Shown: positions 1 to 8,679 of the stretch, in pieces
Position numbering within the stretch: the first letter of the stretch is position 1
How the letters are laid out: every line of letters begins with the position of its first letter
Source of the DNA: Pelotomaculum terephthalicicum JT
Lineage (GTDB): Bacteria > Bacillota > Desulfotomaculia > Desulfotomaculales > Pelotomaculaceae
Length of the DNA: 64,000 bases
Direction: 5' to 3'
Assembly: GCF_022410535.1 (NCBI RefSeq)
Contig: NZ_JAKNBL010000011.1
Span: 22,741-86,740 of the forward strand
The notes under the pieces: model-generated
What the model was told of the DNA's origin: nothing
What the model saw: the letters and a program-made list of their open reading frames with translations, nothing else
The model's database searches: none
Translations under genes and position numbers: made by a program

Positions 1-3000
1 TCAATGGTATTAATCGTACGCTCCAATCGCTCAACCAACCCGGGCGTATCAATAAACTCGAAATCTCTCGCCGCCAGCACACTGGCAAGATAGAGGCCGG
101 TGTTGGTGGGCGAGGTGTGGTGGACTACCCCGGTGGGCGGGTCGATTTGCACGTTGTCAGGCGGCAGCCAGTGGTCTTCTTCTGTGACGTAGTCTTCAAA
201 AAACATCCAAATCTGTTCCGCCAGCTTGCGCAATTCCGCCTTCTCAGACGCTGCAAGCGGCCGCTCCGGCAGCTGCACGGGGCGGTCCAGCCATCTGACC
301 GCCAGTGGGGCGAGCGCCCACATGGCGCAAAAAGCCAAACCCGTCCACCGCAGCGCCGGAATAACGCTGCTCCACGATGCCAGCGCGGATAGAAGCAACA
401 GCGCGTAACCTCCATACATACCAGGCAGCGCATGGCGGCGTCCGCCCTTGTCGCGGCGCTCAACTTCAGCGGCGCTAACCCATTCGAGCAAATGGCGTTT
501 TGACACGAATAAGCGGTACAGGGTTCTGGCGATCGCGTCAAGCAACAGCACACTTTGAAACGGCAGTGTGATAAAATTTACCATTACTTGACCGGCTGTT
601 GCCAGGAAGCTTTGCGGACGCCAGAAAGTCCACCGGATCGCCGTGAATTGACGAAGCAGCGGCAGGGACAATGTAGCCAATACCAAAACAAGCCAGCGCC
701 CGGGAGAACCTGGCAAGACGGTCGGACCAAGCAGCAAAACCGCAAACATCGCCGGCGGCAGCAAACTGCGGCGCATATTGTCGATGATCTGCCAGCGAGT
801 GATGAGAGATAAGTCAACCGGCAAAGATATTCCCCGCCGGTCGCGCACCCGGTGAAACAGCCAGATCAGCAACTGCCAGTCGCCGCGCACCCAGCGGTGC
901 ATTCTCTTCTGGTAAGCGCTGAATGTGGAGGGGTGCTCATCTATCAATTCGATGTCCGATAACAAACCGGCGCGCAAAAAACCGCCTTCCAACAAGTCAT
1001 GACTGAGCACCCGGTTTTCTGGAATGCGTTCACCCAACACTTTCGCGAATGTGTCAACGTCGAATATGCCCTTCCCCGTAAAAATACCTTGTCCCAACCC
1101 GTCCTGATATGGATCGGATGCGGCAAAAGCGTAAGGATCGATACCTGGATTTGATGACCATAAATAAGCGAATCGCGAACGTAAAGCCGCCCTGTGGCTA
1201 ATGCCGATACGCGGCTGCAGTACGCCGTATCCCTCGATTACCCGAGTCTGTTCATGATTTAAACGCGGTCTGTTGTAAGGAAGATGCATGGTGCCGATCA
1301 TCCGTTGCGCGCTTCCCACCGGCAGTTGCGTATCCGCGTCAAGGGTGATGATGTAACGAATCCGGGGCAGGATAGACGTGTCCCCGGCAACGCAGTCGTA
1401 AGTCGTATCACTCCGTCCTTTAAGCAGTTCCACAAACTCAACTAATTTGCCCCGTTTGCGCTCCCAACCCATCCATACCCCTTCGGACGGGTTCCACAAC
1501 CGGCGTCGTTGAAAAAGGTGAAATGTACTCCCGCCCGGGCGGGAATAAGTTTGATTCAACTCCTCGATGCATTTGCGGGCAGCTGCAAGGATACCGGCAT
1601 CCGCAGGCAGTTCAGCCTCTTTCGCGTCAACAAGATCGCCCAGGAGGGCAAAGTGAATATTCGGGTCACGGTTAGCCAAGTAATGCAGTTCCAAGCGCTC
1701 CGACAACTCTTGCACTTCTCTGACGGTGGACCAGATTACCGGGATGACAACCATGGTGGAAGCTTCGGGCGGTACGCCGCGCGAATAATCATACCGCAAA
1801 AGCGGCCGCGGCCGCCTGGCGCACTCAATAAGCCAGTGGGCCGCCATGACCGCCCAATCGCTGGCGGGTAATATCAACGCAAGCAAAATCACCGCCCGCT
1901 GGACAATTGTTAAATGCGCACCTCCCCCTATCCACATGGCGAAACCAAACAGGGCAACTGCGAACAGACCCGCGAGAACGCCGAAATAAACACCGTTTGC
2001 ACGACGCAAAACACCTGTTTCAGGCAGGTAACGGGGTGTGCCGCACATTTTCAACGCGCGCCGCAGCTCCTTGACACCGTCCGGTTCGAGCAGGTAGTAC
2101 GCGATAAATGCTTCGCGCGGCATTTTTTCTAAATCTGCCGGACTGACAGCGGTATTCTGATCCACCCGTTCTTTTTGCGCCTGCTCGTATTCCTTTGCCG
2201 CCAGGTCAACGGCCTGCTTTGCAACCAGATTCTCCGGCAAACGCAGGCGGCGGGCTAATTTCTCAACTCTTTCCCGCAGCTCGTCACGGCTGGAGTAATC
2301 AAGCAGCGGGTAAACACCCGTGCTTTCTGCGCGAAAATTATTTTCCACCATGGAAATCTGCTCGAACTGATCGCGCCAGTCCCAGCGTGATAATTTTCGC
2401 AAACTGCTGATGATGCTGCCTGCTTTCACTTGATAGGCGGCCTGTAATTGGTACTCGTAGGAAACAATACGGTCGAGGCTATCCGGGCCGTTTTCCAGCT
2501 TGCACATCAGCCATTCACGCACTGTTGCCAGATCGTCCGCCTTCTCGCGCAAGTGTCTGACCAGGTGGACAATCAGCGGCCCGGATAACGGTATGTCTTG
2601 ACCCGCCTTTTCAAGGACAGTCTGCAGAACATCCGGATTTAACCTTGATGATTCTATTTGCTCCAGCAGCTTTTCCACTAATGTGCACACCTCCCGCCGT
2701 TCACGGACCATTTCCATGACCCCGGCAAGACACCTGAGCAAAGCGATGCGCAGGAAAAGCGGGAAAGCCCACGCCTCAGCGATGGTCAAAACTGATACTT
2801 CCTGGTAATAATTTATATATGAAACAAGTGATTTTTCGTCCAGATTTCCGTCAACGTGTTCGAGATAATCAGCACAGATTGAGAACACCCTCGTCTTGTG
2901 AGTCTGGCGCAAATGCGGCAGATTCCGTAAAAAAGCGCCGGACAGCTGGTGCCGGATAACCGACACCTGCTCTTCAATAAATTCAGCGTGATCGAGCAGC

Positions 3001-3188
3001 CATTCTTCCGCAGGCTGAGAACAACTCACATAACCATCTTTTAGAGAATCTATGAACGCGCGCAAATTATTAACGTCTGTGTAAAACTCCCGCCACAGTC
3101 GCTTAGATGGTTTGCGTCTAATATAAGGTTCGTGTGTCAGCGCCAGTTCATGAGCTTTCTGACAAAACTGTTCAGTGTCTAGAATCAT
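1..3188 (-). CDS. Cyclic beta-1,2-glucan synthase, N-terminal part (runs off the left edge)
   Basis: One uninterrupted minus-strand frame covers the start of the window (1062 codons seen). The ATG at 3188 is preceded by AGGAGG (3193-3198). The protein has an alpha-helical N-terminal region, hydrophobic segments near residues 395-450, then a GT84/GT2-like glycosyltransferase domain with the motif ITLDADTQLPVGSAQRM near residue 615, and more hydrophobic segments near 807-843 and 928-968. Near residue 1030 it enters the conserved stretch HHTSPTNTGLYLAS, which in this family opens the glucoamylase-like domain. Known relatives (NdvB/ChvB) are about 2800 residues long and end in GH94 phosphorylase-like domains, so more than half of the gene should lie outside the window. 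The role would be synthesis of cyclic beta-1,2-glucan from UDP-glucose at the inner face of the membrane. The family is best known from Rhizobiales and is less usual in Firmicutes. Family assignment is firm; the product in this organism is inferred. Confidence 0.9.
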   Translation of the reverse strand, partial: MILDTEQFCQKAHELALTHEPYIRRKPSKRLWREFYTDVNNLRAFIDSLKDGYVSCSQPAEEWLLDHAEFIEEQVSVIRHQLSGAFLRNLPHLRQTHKTRVFSICADYLEHVDGNLDEKSLVSYINYYQEVSVLTIAEAWAFPLFLRIALLRCLAGVMEMVRERREVCTLVEKLLEQIESSRLNPDVLQTVLEKAGQDIPLSGPLIVHLVRHLREKADDLATVREWLMCKLENGPDSLDRIVSYEYQLQAAYQVKAGSIISSLRKLSRWDWRDQFEQISMVENNFRAESTGVYPLLDYSSRDELRERVEKLARRLRLPENLVAKQAVDLAAKEYEQAQKERVDQNTAVSPADLEKMPREAFIAYYLLEPDGVKELRRALKMCGTPRYLPETGVLRRANGVYFGVLAGLFAVALFGFAMWIGGGAHLTIVQRAVILLALILPASDWAVMAAHWLIECARRPRPLLRYDYSRGVPPEASTMVVIPVIWSTVREVQELSERLELHYLANRDPNIHFALLGDLVDAKEAELPADAGILAAARKCIEELNQTYSRPGGSTFHLFQRRRLWNPSEGVWMGWERKRGKLVEFVELLKGRSDTTYDCVAGDTSILPRIRYIITLDADTQLPVGSAQRMIGTMHLPYNRPRLNHEQTRVIEGYGVLQPRIGISHRAALRSRFAYLWSSNPGIDPYAFAASDPYQDGLGQGIFTGKGIFDVDTFAKVLGERIPENRVLSHDLLEGGFLRAGLLSDIELIDEHPSTFSAYQKRMHRWVRGDWQLLIWLFHRVRDRRGISLPVDLSLITRWQIIDNMRRSLLPPAMFAVLLLGPTVLPGSPGRWLVLVLATLSLPLLRQFTAIRWTFWRPQSFLATAGQVMVNFITLPFQSVLLLDAIARTLYRLFVSKRHLLEWVSAAEVERRDKGGRRHALPGMYGGYALLLLSALASWSSVIPALRWTGLAFCAMWALAPLAVRWLDRPVQLPERPLAASEKAELRKLAEQIWMFFEDYVTEEDHWLPPDNVQIDPPTGVVHHTSPTNTGLYLASVLAARDFEFIDTPGLVERLERTINTI

Positions 3189-3239
3189 TAGTCCTCCTGA
3201 AAAACATCAGAAGCTGCAAAGTGATTTAGGTTTATTGGC

Positions 3240-3258
3240 GATTCCGTGTCACGGAATC
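3240..3258. promoter_or_regulatory. Perfect 9-1-9 palindrome upstream of the glucan synthase gene
   Basis: The sequence GATTCCGTG-T-CACGGAATC is a perfect inverted repeat centred about 60 bases before the glucan synthase start codon. It has no T-run after it, so it reads better as a protein-binding operator than as a terminator. No regulator gene is adjacent. The binding protein is unknown. Confidence 0.5.
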
Positions 3259-3387
3259 AGGAACAGTTAAAATATTCCCCTTTTGCCTGTAAATTATTAA
3301 TCCTCAATGCCACCGGCAGGTACCGAACGTCACATGACAATAGTTTTAGCTATTTCTTTTTCATCTATTACGGCGATTTGTCAGTAC

Positions 3388-3422
3388 TAAAAAGCCAAGG
3401 AACCTATGATAGCTCCTCGGCT
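3388..3422 (-). terminator. Terminator or attenuator hairpin in the glucan synthase leader
   Basis: On the minus strand the sequence AGCCGAGGA, a 12-base loop and TCCTTGGCT form a 9-bp stem with one G-U pair, followed directly by TTTTTAG. It sits about 200 bases upstream of the glucan synthase start and downstream of no minus-strand gene, because the neighbouring gene at 3552 runs the other way. It could therefore act as an attenuator in that leader. I could not match the leader to a known riboswitch class. Confidence 0.45.
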
Positions 3423-3551
3423 GAAAAATAAGAAAATTTTTCAAAAAATATTGTTTTAACCAAAATTACAATCATGTTCGGCGGCATAAAAATACTAAAC
3501 AGGGACAAACTAATGCAGAAAATAATTATCGGTTAAAAGGAGAGATTTTTA

Positions 3552-4025
3552 ATGCATAAAAAAGATAGCGTAACAAGGAAATCAACGGACATGGAAATCG
3601 GGCAAGAGCCGAATAGTAATCATTCATACCAGTATGGACAGCCGAACAGATTTCAGTATCAGCCTATGGGAACTCAGCCGGCAGGAATACAATCCGTGGG
3701 GATTCAGACGATGGCTATGCAACCAGTGCAGCCGCAGATTACTCAGCTTTTTCAGCAAATACAACAATTTAGGGACCAAGCACTGCAAGAACAGCAATAT
3801 ACTCAGCAACAGCTGAAGCAAAATATTGAGCAGGCAATTACAATTTTAAATCAAGGAATGCAATACCTTCAGTCAACAGGCGCCCTTTCTAAAATGAATC
3901 AAGCAATAGACAGTGTACAGTATCAACTGAATCAAATGGTCGGACAGCAAGGCCAGAGCCAGTTAGGACAGCCGTCAATGGGTGGCCAAAGCAATCAAAT
4001 GTACAGCTATCACAGTCAATTTTAA
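3552..4025 (+). CDS. Gln-rich hypothetical protein, 157 aa
   Basis: Not recognised. The ATG follows AAAGGAGAG with good spacing. The protein has about 40 Gln in 157 residues, no Cys and no Trp. The N-terminal third carries short repeats of the type (G/T)IQxxG and MQPVQPQ. The middle (about residues 65-120) is predicted amphipathic helix or coiled coil with many QQ pairs, and the C-terminal tail is rich in Gly, Gln and Ser. There is no signal peptide and no membrane segment. Such Gln/Tyr-rich small proteins of spore formers are sometimes coat-associated, but nothing here proves that. The gene stands alone between a divergent glucan synthase gene and a convergent acyl-CoA synthetase gene, and ends before a shared terminator. 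Base composition is more AT-rich than the neighbours. Confidence 0.75.
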   Translation: MHKKDSVTRKSTDMEIGQEPNSNHSYQYGQPNRFQYQPMGTQPAGIQSVGIQTMAMQPVQPQITQLFQQIQQFRDQALQEQQYTQQQLKQNIEQAITILNQGMQYLQSTGALSKMNQAIDSVQYQLNQMVGQQGQSQLGQPSMGGQSNQMYSYHSQF

Positions 4026-4080
4026 GTGAACTAGTTTAGTTTCCACTTAACTTCGGGGTTTCAGCGGGCGTCTGAATATA

Positions 4081-4119
4081 AAAATACTCCAGAAGCTGGG
4101 ATGGCCTCTGGAGTATTTT
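4081..4119. terminator. Bidirectional terminator between convergent genes
   Basis: AAAATACTCCAGA, a 13-base loop and TCTGGAGTATTTT form a perfect 13-bp stem with A and T tracts on both sides. It lies between the convergent genes ending at 4025 (plus) and 4138 (minus) and can serve both. Confidence 0.9.
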
Positions 4120-4137
4120 GTTGCGGGAATGCCTGAA

Positions 4138-5724
4138 TTATATTTTACCGTTAATAGTTATTTCCCTCTTCCCAATATATTTTTCGCGCAGTTTCGGCTT
4201 GTCGATTTTCCCTGTCGGGTTACGCAGCACCATATCAAAGACGACTTTTTCAGGCCATTTAAATTTTGCCAGGCCCGCGTTCTTGCAGTGTTCTATAACT
4301 TCCGACTCGGTCATGGTCTCCCCATCTTTTATGGTTACGATAGCCATGGCGATTTCTACCAGACGCTCGTGCGGATAACCAATAATCGCCACATCCTGAA
4401 TTTTCGGGTGGCTGAACAACACCGCTTCGATTTCTACCGGAAAAATATTTTCGCCGCCCCTGATAATCAGATCTTTCTTCCTGTCGACAATATAAAAATA
4501 ACCTTCCTCATCAATTCTTACCAGGTCGCCGGTATAAAGCCAGCCGTCTTTAATGGTTTTCGCGGTCATCTTAGGGTTGGAGTAATATTCCTTCATTATC
4601 CTGGAGCCTTTCAGAATCAGTTCCCCCACCTCGCCGAGCGGAACATCATTTCCGTTATCGTCAACCGCGCGGGCTTCCATGTAAAAAGTGGGTTTTCCAA
4701 TCGACCCCGGTTTCCTCAAAACATCTTCGTCGTATAAATTAATGCTCCCTCCTCCGCCGCCTTCAGTAATGCCATAGATGTTTCCTGTTTTAAACGGGAA
4801 TATCTTTTTAAGATCATGCAGCAAGGAAGGAGGAACAGGCTGCGCGCCAATTACCAAAGAGCCTGTAAAGTGTGAGAAATCATATTCCGCAATATTGATC
4901 TCACCTTTTTTTATCGCATTTACCGCGTCTGACATGGTCGGTACCGTAATCCAACTGTTATTAACCTTTTCTTCCACTATGCAATCAAGGAGCCATTTGG
5001 GCTGCAGGCCGTTCAAAATAACAATTTTTCCACCGGCAAGGTAGCAAGGGAAGGAAAGGAAGAAACTGCCGCTGTGATAAAAAGGTTGCGGCGCCAAATA
5101 TACTGTTTCTTTACCTTCATCATAAGTAAGGGCGTTGCCGACACCTATTTCATATAAAGTCTTGTGCGCCTGGCACACAGGTTTTGGCGGTCCGGTTGTA
5201 CCCGAGGTAAACATCAACTCCGCCGGGGCCGCATCGTCCACCTCGACAAGAATATCCTCAGCGCCGGCGCTTTGAATAATACTGTCATAAGCGATCATAT
5301 CGGCGGGAGATTGTTTGCCGATACAGATATAATTCTTTATGGTTTTCATTTCTTCCTGTATCGGTTGAACCTTTGAGAGAAAACCGTCGGCCAGAATGAA
5401 AGCCACCGGCCCGCAAGCCTTGGCCGCGTGCATGATATCCTGGCTGGCAAAACGAAAACTTAGGGGAACGGCTGTGGCGCCTACTCGCAAAATGGCGTGA
5501 AATGTGACATACCACTCCAGGCTGTTCATTTGCAGGTGCAGGACAAAATCACCTTTTTTCACGCCCAAATTATTTTTCAAATAATTAGCTACTTTATTTG
5601 TTTGTTCATTAAATTCCCTCCAGGTAAGAGACCTTCTTTCGCCTTTCGCCGGATTACGCTCAATCAAAAATTCCTGCTCGGGATATTTTTTTGCGTTAAT
5701 CAAGCCGAAATATGCAAAATTCAT
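4138..5724 (-). CDS. AMP-binding acyl/aryl-CoA synthetase, 528 aa
   Basis: An ANL-superfamily acid-CoA ligase that activates a carboxylic acid with ATP and CoA through an acyl-adenylate. The P-loop core SGTTGPPKP lies near residue 174, YGITEGGG (A5) near 318, YTGDL and the hinge DRKKDLIIRGGENIFP near 400-435, and PTGKIDK, with the catalytic Lys, near the C terminus. Length is normal. It resembles 4-coumarate/medium-chain/benzoate-type ligases more than the shorter PaaK phenylacetate ligases; the substrate cannot be read from the sequence. The gene is monocistronic. Transcription starts near 6158, passes through a T-box leader (5862-6150), and stops at 4081-4119. The T-box specifier aligns with the Phe codon of the pheS T-box, so expression should rise when tRNA-Phe is uncharged. 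That suggests an aryl acid feeding Phe synthesis as substrate (inference). Confidence 0.9.
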   Translation of the reverse strand: MNFAYFGLINAKKYPEQEFLIERNPAKGERRSLTWREFNEQTNKVANYLKNNLGVKKGDFVLHLQMNSLEWYVTFHAILRVGATAVPLSFRFASQDIMHAAKACGPVAFILADGFLSKVQPIQEEMKTIKNYICIGKQSPADMIAYDSIIQSAGAEDILVEVDDAAPAELMFTSGTTGPPKPVCQAHKTLYEIGVGNALTYDEGKETVYLAPQPFYHSGSFFLSFPCYLAGGKIVILNGLQPKWLLDCIVEEKVNNSWITVPTMSDAVNAIKKGEINIAEYDFSHFTGSLVIGAQPVPPSLLHDLKKIFPFKTGNIYGITEGGGGGSINLYDEDVLRKPGSIGKPTFYMEARAVDDNGNDVPLGEVGELILKGSRIMKEYYSNPKMTAKTIKDGWLYTGDLVRIDEEGYFYIVDRKKDLIIRGGENIFPVEIEAVLFSHPKIQDVAIIGYPHERLVEIAMAIVTIKDGETMTESEVIEHCKNAGLAKFKWPEKVVFDMVLRNPTGKIDKPKLREKYIGKREITINGKI

Positions 5725-5861
5725 TTTTCCACCCCGTTTTTATTAAAAATGTTTATCTATATCATTTTTGCTTGCAATGCTTAATTTGCTATTTTCACCT
5801 CATTCGTTTAAATTAACTCTGACAGCGTTAAACATAAGCTATTTATTAGTTAATTTGAAAT

Positions 5862-6150
5862 AAAAAAGCCCCTCGTCCCTATAGGGACGAGAAGCTAAAA
5901 CTTTCCGTCTACCACCCTGGTTGGCCTATAAAACATAGTGCCCTTTAGTAAGGTACGGGAATTAATCCGATACCCCCTCCCCTGTAACGTTGGGATTACG
6001 TCCAAACCTACTGGCCGTTTGCGAACGGTTTCAGCCGGCATCTCCAGAGGGAACTTCGGCAGGCCTTTTCCTAAGAGTGCTTTCAGTCAACGACACTCTC
6101 TCCCTGCAGGAATACAACCAGCTTACTTTTCTCCTTCATAGACTTTTCAG
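5862..6150 (-). promoter_or_regulatory. T-box leader in front of the acyl-CoA synthetase, probably tRNA-Phe type
   Basis: Reading the minus strand, the leader has the AGTA element of the specifier loop (near 6127), a GAGAG stem I element, the CAGTAGG and CGTTA elements, the T-box core AGGGTGGTAGACGG (near 5905-5918) and a terminator with CTCGTCCC-TATA-GGGACGAG (5872-5891) followed by a T-run. The core carries UGGU, which pairs with a tRNA whose discriminator base is A, as in tRNA-Phe. When this leader is aligned without gaps to the pheS T-box at 24832-25085, the specifier position reads UUC (6051-6053) in both. Class is certain; the amino acid is likely but depends on this alignment. Confidence 0.88.
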
Positions 6151-6165
6151 TACATAATTAATATC

Positions 6166-6194
6166 ATTTTAGCACCTGCCATTTCCAAACGCAA
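6166..6194 (-). promoter_or_regulatory. Sigma-A promoter for the T-box / acyl-CoA synthetase transcript
   Basis: Minus strand: TTGCGT (6189-6194), 17-base spacer, TAAAAT (6166-6171). A start near 6158 would place the 5' end just upstream of T-box stem I. Confidence 0.65.
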
Positions 6195-6289
6195 GACCTA
6201 TTTTAATAATCATATCATTCGGTTTAAATAATTTCAGGAAAATTGTGTCATGTTAACGCCGACGGTGAAATATATTTTGGGAAAACAAG

Positions 6290-6317
6290 TTGACAAAAAA
6301 AAGAAAGCGTGTAATAA
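6290..6317 (+). promoter_or_regulatory. Sigma-A promoter for the penicillin-binding protein gene
   Basis: TTGACA (6290-6295), a 16-base spacer and TAATAA (6312-6317). Transcription would start near 6324, ahead of both candidate start codons (6339 and 6381). Confidence 0.7.
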
Positions 6318-6380
6318 TTCCATATTTAAGAGGTTATCATGACCTTTATTCAGTACCCGTGGCAAGGAGGTCTGGATCTT

Positions 6381-8648
6381 TTGGCAAAAAGAAGGACTCG
6401 CAGAAAGCTAAATAGCCGCCGCCTTTTTTCTCTTTTATTTTGTCTTGCTGTATTATCTGTGGGATGCGTTGGATGCGGATTGGTATATTCCAGCATCAGG
6501 GACGTGCCCAAACTAACTCCAGATTCTTTGGAGTCAGCGGCATCCACTTTGGTTTATGATAAAGACGATAAACTAATTACCCAGATAGGAATAAAGAACA
6601 GTGTTCCTATAGATTTGAAGGATGTCCCGGACAACGTGAAGAACGCTTTTCTGGCTATCGAAGACCCAGGTTTTTATAAGCACCATGGCTTCAGCTTCCG
6701 TGGAATCGCACGGGCGGCCTGGAATGACCTGAGTTCAGGCTCAATTAAGGAAGGCGGCAGCACGATAACCCAGCAACTGGTAAAAATTTCTTTTCTCAGT
6801 GACGAAAGAACTTTAAAAAGGAAATTACAGGAACTAATTCTGGCCCTGCAGGTTGAGCGACAATATACAAAAGACGAAATTTTAGAGATGTATCTTAACA
6901 ATATTTACCTGGGTGAGGGTGCTTACGGAATCCAGGCGGCGGCTCAAACTTACTTTGGGAAAGAAATCAAGAGAGGTTTAAAGCTGGAGGAGGCAGCCAT
7001 GCTTGGCGGCCTGCCCCAGGCTCCCAGCGCCTACTCTCCATATTTGGATCCCCAGGCGGCGTTGTCCAGGCGGAATACTGTGCTGGACAGTATGGCCAAG
7101 AATAACTTTATTAGTGAGAGTGAAGCTGCCAAAGCCAAAGCTGCAGAGTTGAAAATTGAAACCAAGGAGCCGGCTGAAAGGCAATACCCGTATCCATACT
7201 TCCTTGACTATCTGACGGACAAGCTGATTGAAAAATACGGAGAGACTGAAGTATTCAAGGGAGGTCTGAAAGTCTACACCTCCCTGGATCAGAATATCCA
7301 ACAAATTGCCGAAGCGGCCATGGCCAGAAACAGCAATTTCCCGTCCTCCAAGACTGACGCTAATAATTTGCTGCAACCCCAGGGCGCGGTAGTGGTCCTG
7401 GATCCGCATACCGGTGAGATAAAAGCGCTGGTGGGCGGACGCGAGCACACCCAGAAGAGGCAGTGGAACCGGGCCAGCCAAACCACACGGCAGCCGGGTT
7501 CCGCTTTCAAGCCTATTGCCGTATACGGGCCGGCAATAGAATATAAAGGGATGGGGCCCGCATCGGTGGTTGACGATATTCCTGTCAATTACGGCTCTTA
7601 TGAGCCGCATAATGTTGACGGGAGATACCGGGGTCTGATCACCTTGCGCACAGCCATGACTAACTCGGTTAATATCGCCGCGGTGAAAATATTGATGGGT
7701 AAAGTCGGCATCAGCGATGCCATCAAATTCGCTTCCGGGTTGGGAATCCAGCTGGATCCGCAAAAACACGGCGCCGGCATGGCGCTGGGCGGTTTATACA
7801 ACGGGGTGACCCCTTTGCAAATGGCCAGCGCTTACGGAGCTTTTGCCAATCAGGGAATTTACGTTGAGCCTACCGCCATAACCAGGGTTGAAAAAGCAGA
7901 CGGAGTCATCCTGGAACAAAACGTTCCCAAGCAGCACCAGGCTATGAAAGCCACCACGGCATACCTTATTACCGATATGCTTAAATCTGTTGTGCAAAGC
8001 GGCACTGGAACCAACGCCCAAATAGGGCGGCCGGCGGCGGGTAAAACCGGCACAACCGACGACGGTAAAGATATCTGGTTTGTCGGATACACCCGGGAGC
8101 TCGTAGCGGCTGTGTGGATCGGGTACGACAAACCGACTTCCATGCAGGCATATGGCGGCACCTATCCGGCGGGAATCTGGCGGGAAATAATGAGCAAAGC
8201 GCTAAGCAACGTCACGGTTAAGGATTTCCAACGCCCAGATGGCTTGGTTTCATATACTGTGGACGGCAAATCAGGACTCTTGCCCGGACCGAACACTCCC
8301 AGCGACAGTCTTGTTACCGATCTTTTCAATGAAGGAACAGTCCCGACTGAAAGCGACAACATCCATGTATTTGTCGAAGTTTGCGCAGCCAGCGGGCAAC
8401 TTCCCACTGAACGATGCCCGGACAAAGTTATTAAACCTTTAATCAAGCTCCCGTATTCTGTTCCTTCTTTTGTGGAAGATTATAACCTGCGTGTGCCCAC
8501 CCAGCCATGCGCTGTCCATGAGCCGGGCTCATCCGCCAGCGCCGGCGGCGGCAATAAGCCGTCAAACCCGGCAATACCCGGCGAAATAAAAACACAAACG
8601 GGAAAACAAAACGGCCGGACTGTCCGGACCGATCGCGGAAACAATTGA
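6381..8648 (+). CDS. Class A penicillin-binding protein (PBP1a family)
   Basis: A bifunctional peptidoglycan glycosyltransferase/transpeptidase anchored in the membrane. After a basic N terminus there is one transmembrane segment (FSLLFCLAVLSVGCVGCGL). The GT51 domain follows, with EDPGFYKHHG near residue 93, GSTITQQLVK and the YLNNIYLGEGAYGIQAAA region. The transpeptidase domain has the active-site motif SAFKP near residue 374, SVN near 429 and KTGTT near 555. The C-terminal tail is Gly/Ser/Asn-rich. I chose TTG 6381 because AAGGAGG (6364-6370) sits at good distance; an in-frame ATG at 6339 with a weaker AGAGG is the alternative and would add 14 residues. HicB follows directly after the stop. 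Confidence 0.93.
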   Translation: MAKRRTRRKLNSRRLFSLLFCLAVLSVGCVGCGLVYSSIRDVPKLTPDSLESAASTLVYDKDDKLITQIGIKNSVPIDLKDVPDNVKNAFLAIEDPGFYKHHGFSFRGIARAAWNDLSSGSIKEGGSTITQQLVKISFLSDERTLKRKLQELILALQVERQYTKDEILEMYLNNIYLGEGAYGIQAAAQTYFGKEIKRGLKLEEAAMLGGLPQAPSAYSPYLDPQAALSRRNTVLDSMAKNNFISESEAAKAKAAELKIETKEPAERQYPYPYFLDYLTDKLIEKYGETEVFKGGLKVYTSLDQNIQQIAEAAMARNSNFPSSKTDANNLLQPQGAVVVLDPHTGEIKALVGGREHTQKRQWNRASQTTRQPGSAFKPIAVYGPAIEYKGMGPASVVDDIPVNYGSYEPHNVDGRYRGLITLRTAMTNSVNIAAVKILMGKVGISDAIKFASGLGIQLDPQKHGAGMALGGLYNGVTPLQMASAYGAFANQGIYVEPTAITRVEKADGVILEQNVPKQHQAMKATTAYLITDMLKSVVQSGTGTNAQIGRPAAGKTGTTDDGKDIWFVGYTRELVAAVWIGYDKPTSMQAYGGTYPAGIWREIMSKALSNVTVKDFQRPDGLVSYTVDGKSGLLPGPNTPSDSLVTDLFNEGTVPTESDNIHVFVEVCAASGQLPTERCPDKVIKPLIKLPYSVPSFVEDYNLRVPTQPCAVHEPGSSASAGGGNKPSNPAIPGEIKTQTGKQNGRTVRTDRGNN

Positions 8649-8679
8649 ACACAAGGTGATGAAAGGAGAAAGAACTGAC

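Noticed and set aside
6978..7769. Minus-strand open frame of 263 codons opposite the penicillin-binding protein gene
   Set aside because: Shadow of conserved coding sequence on the other strand; no ribosome binding site.
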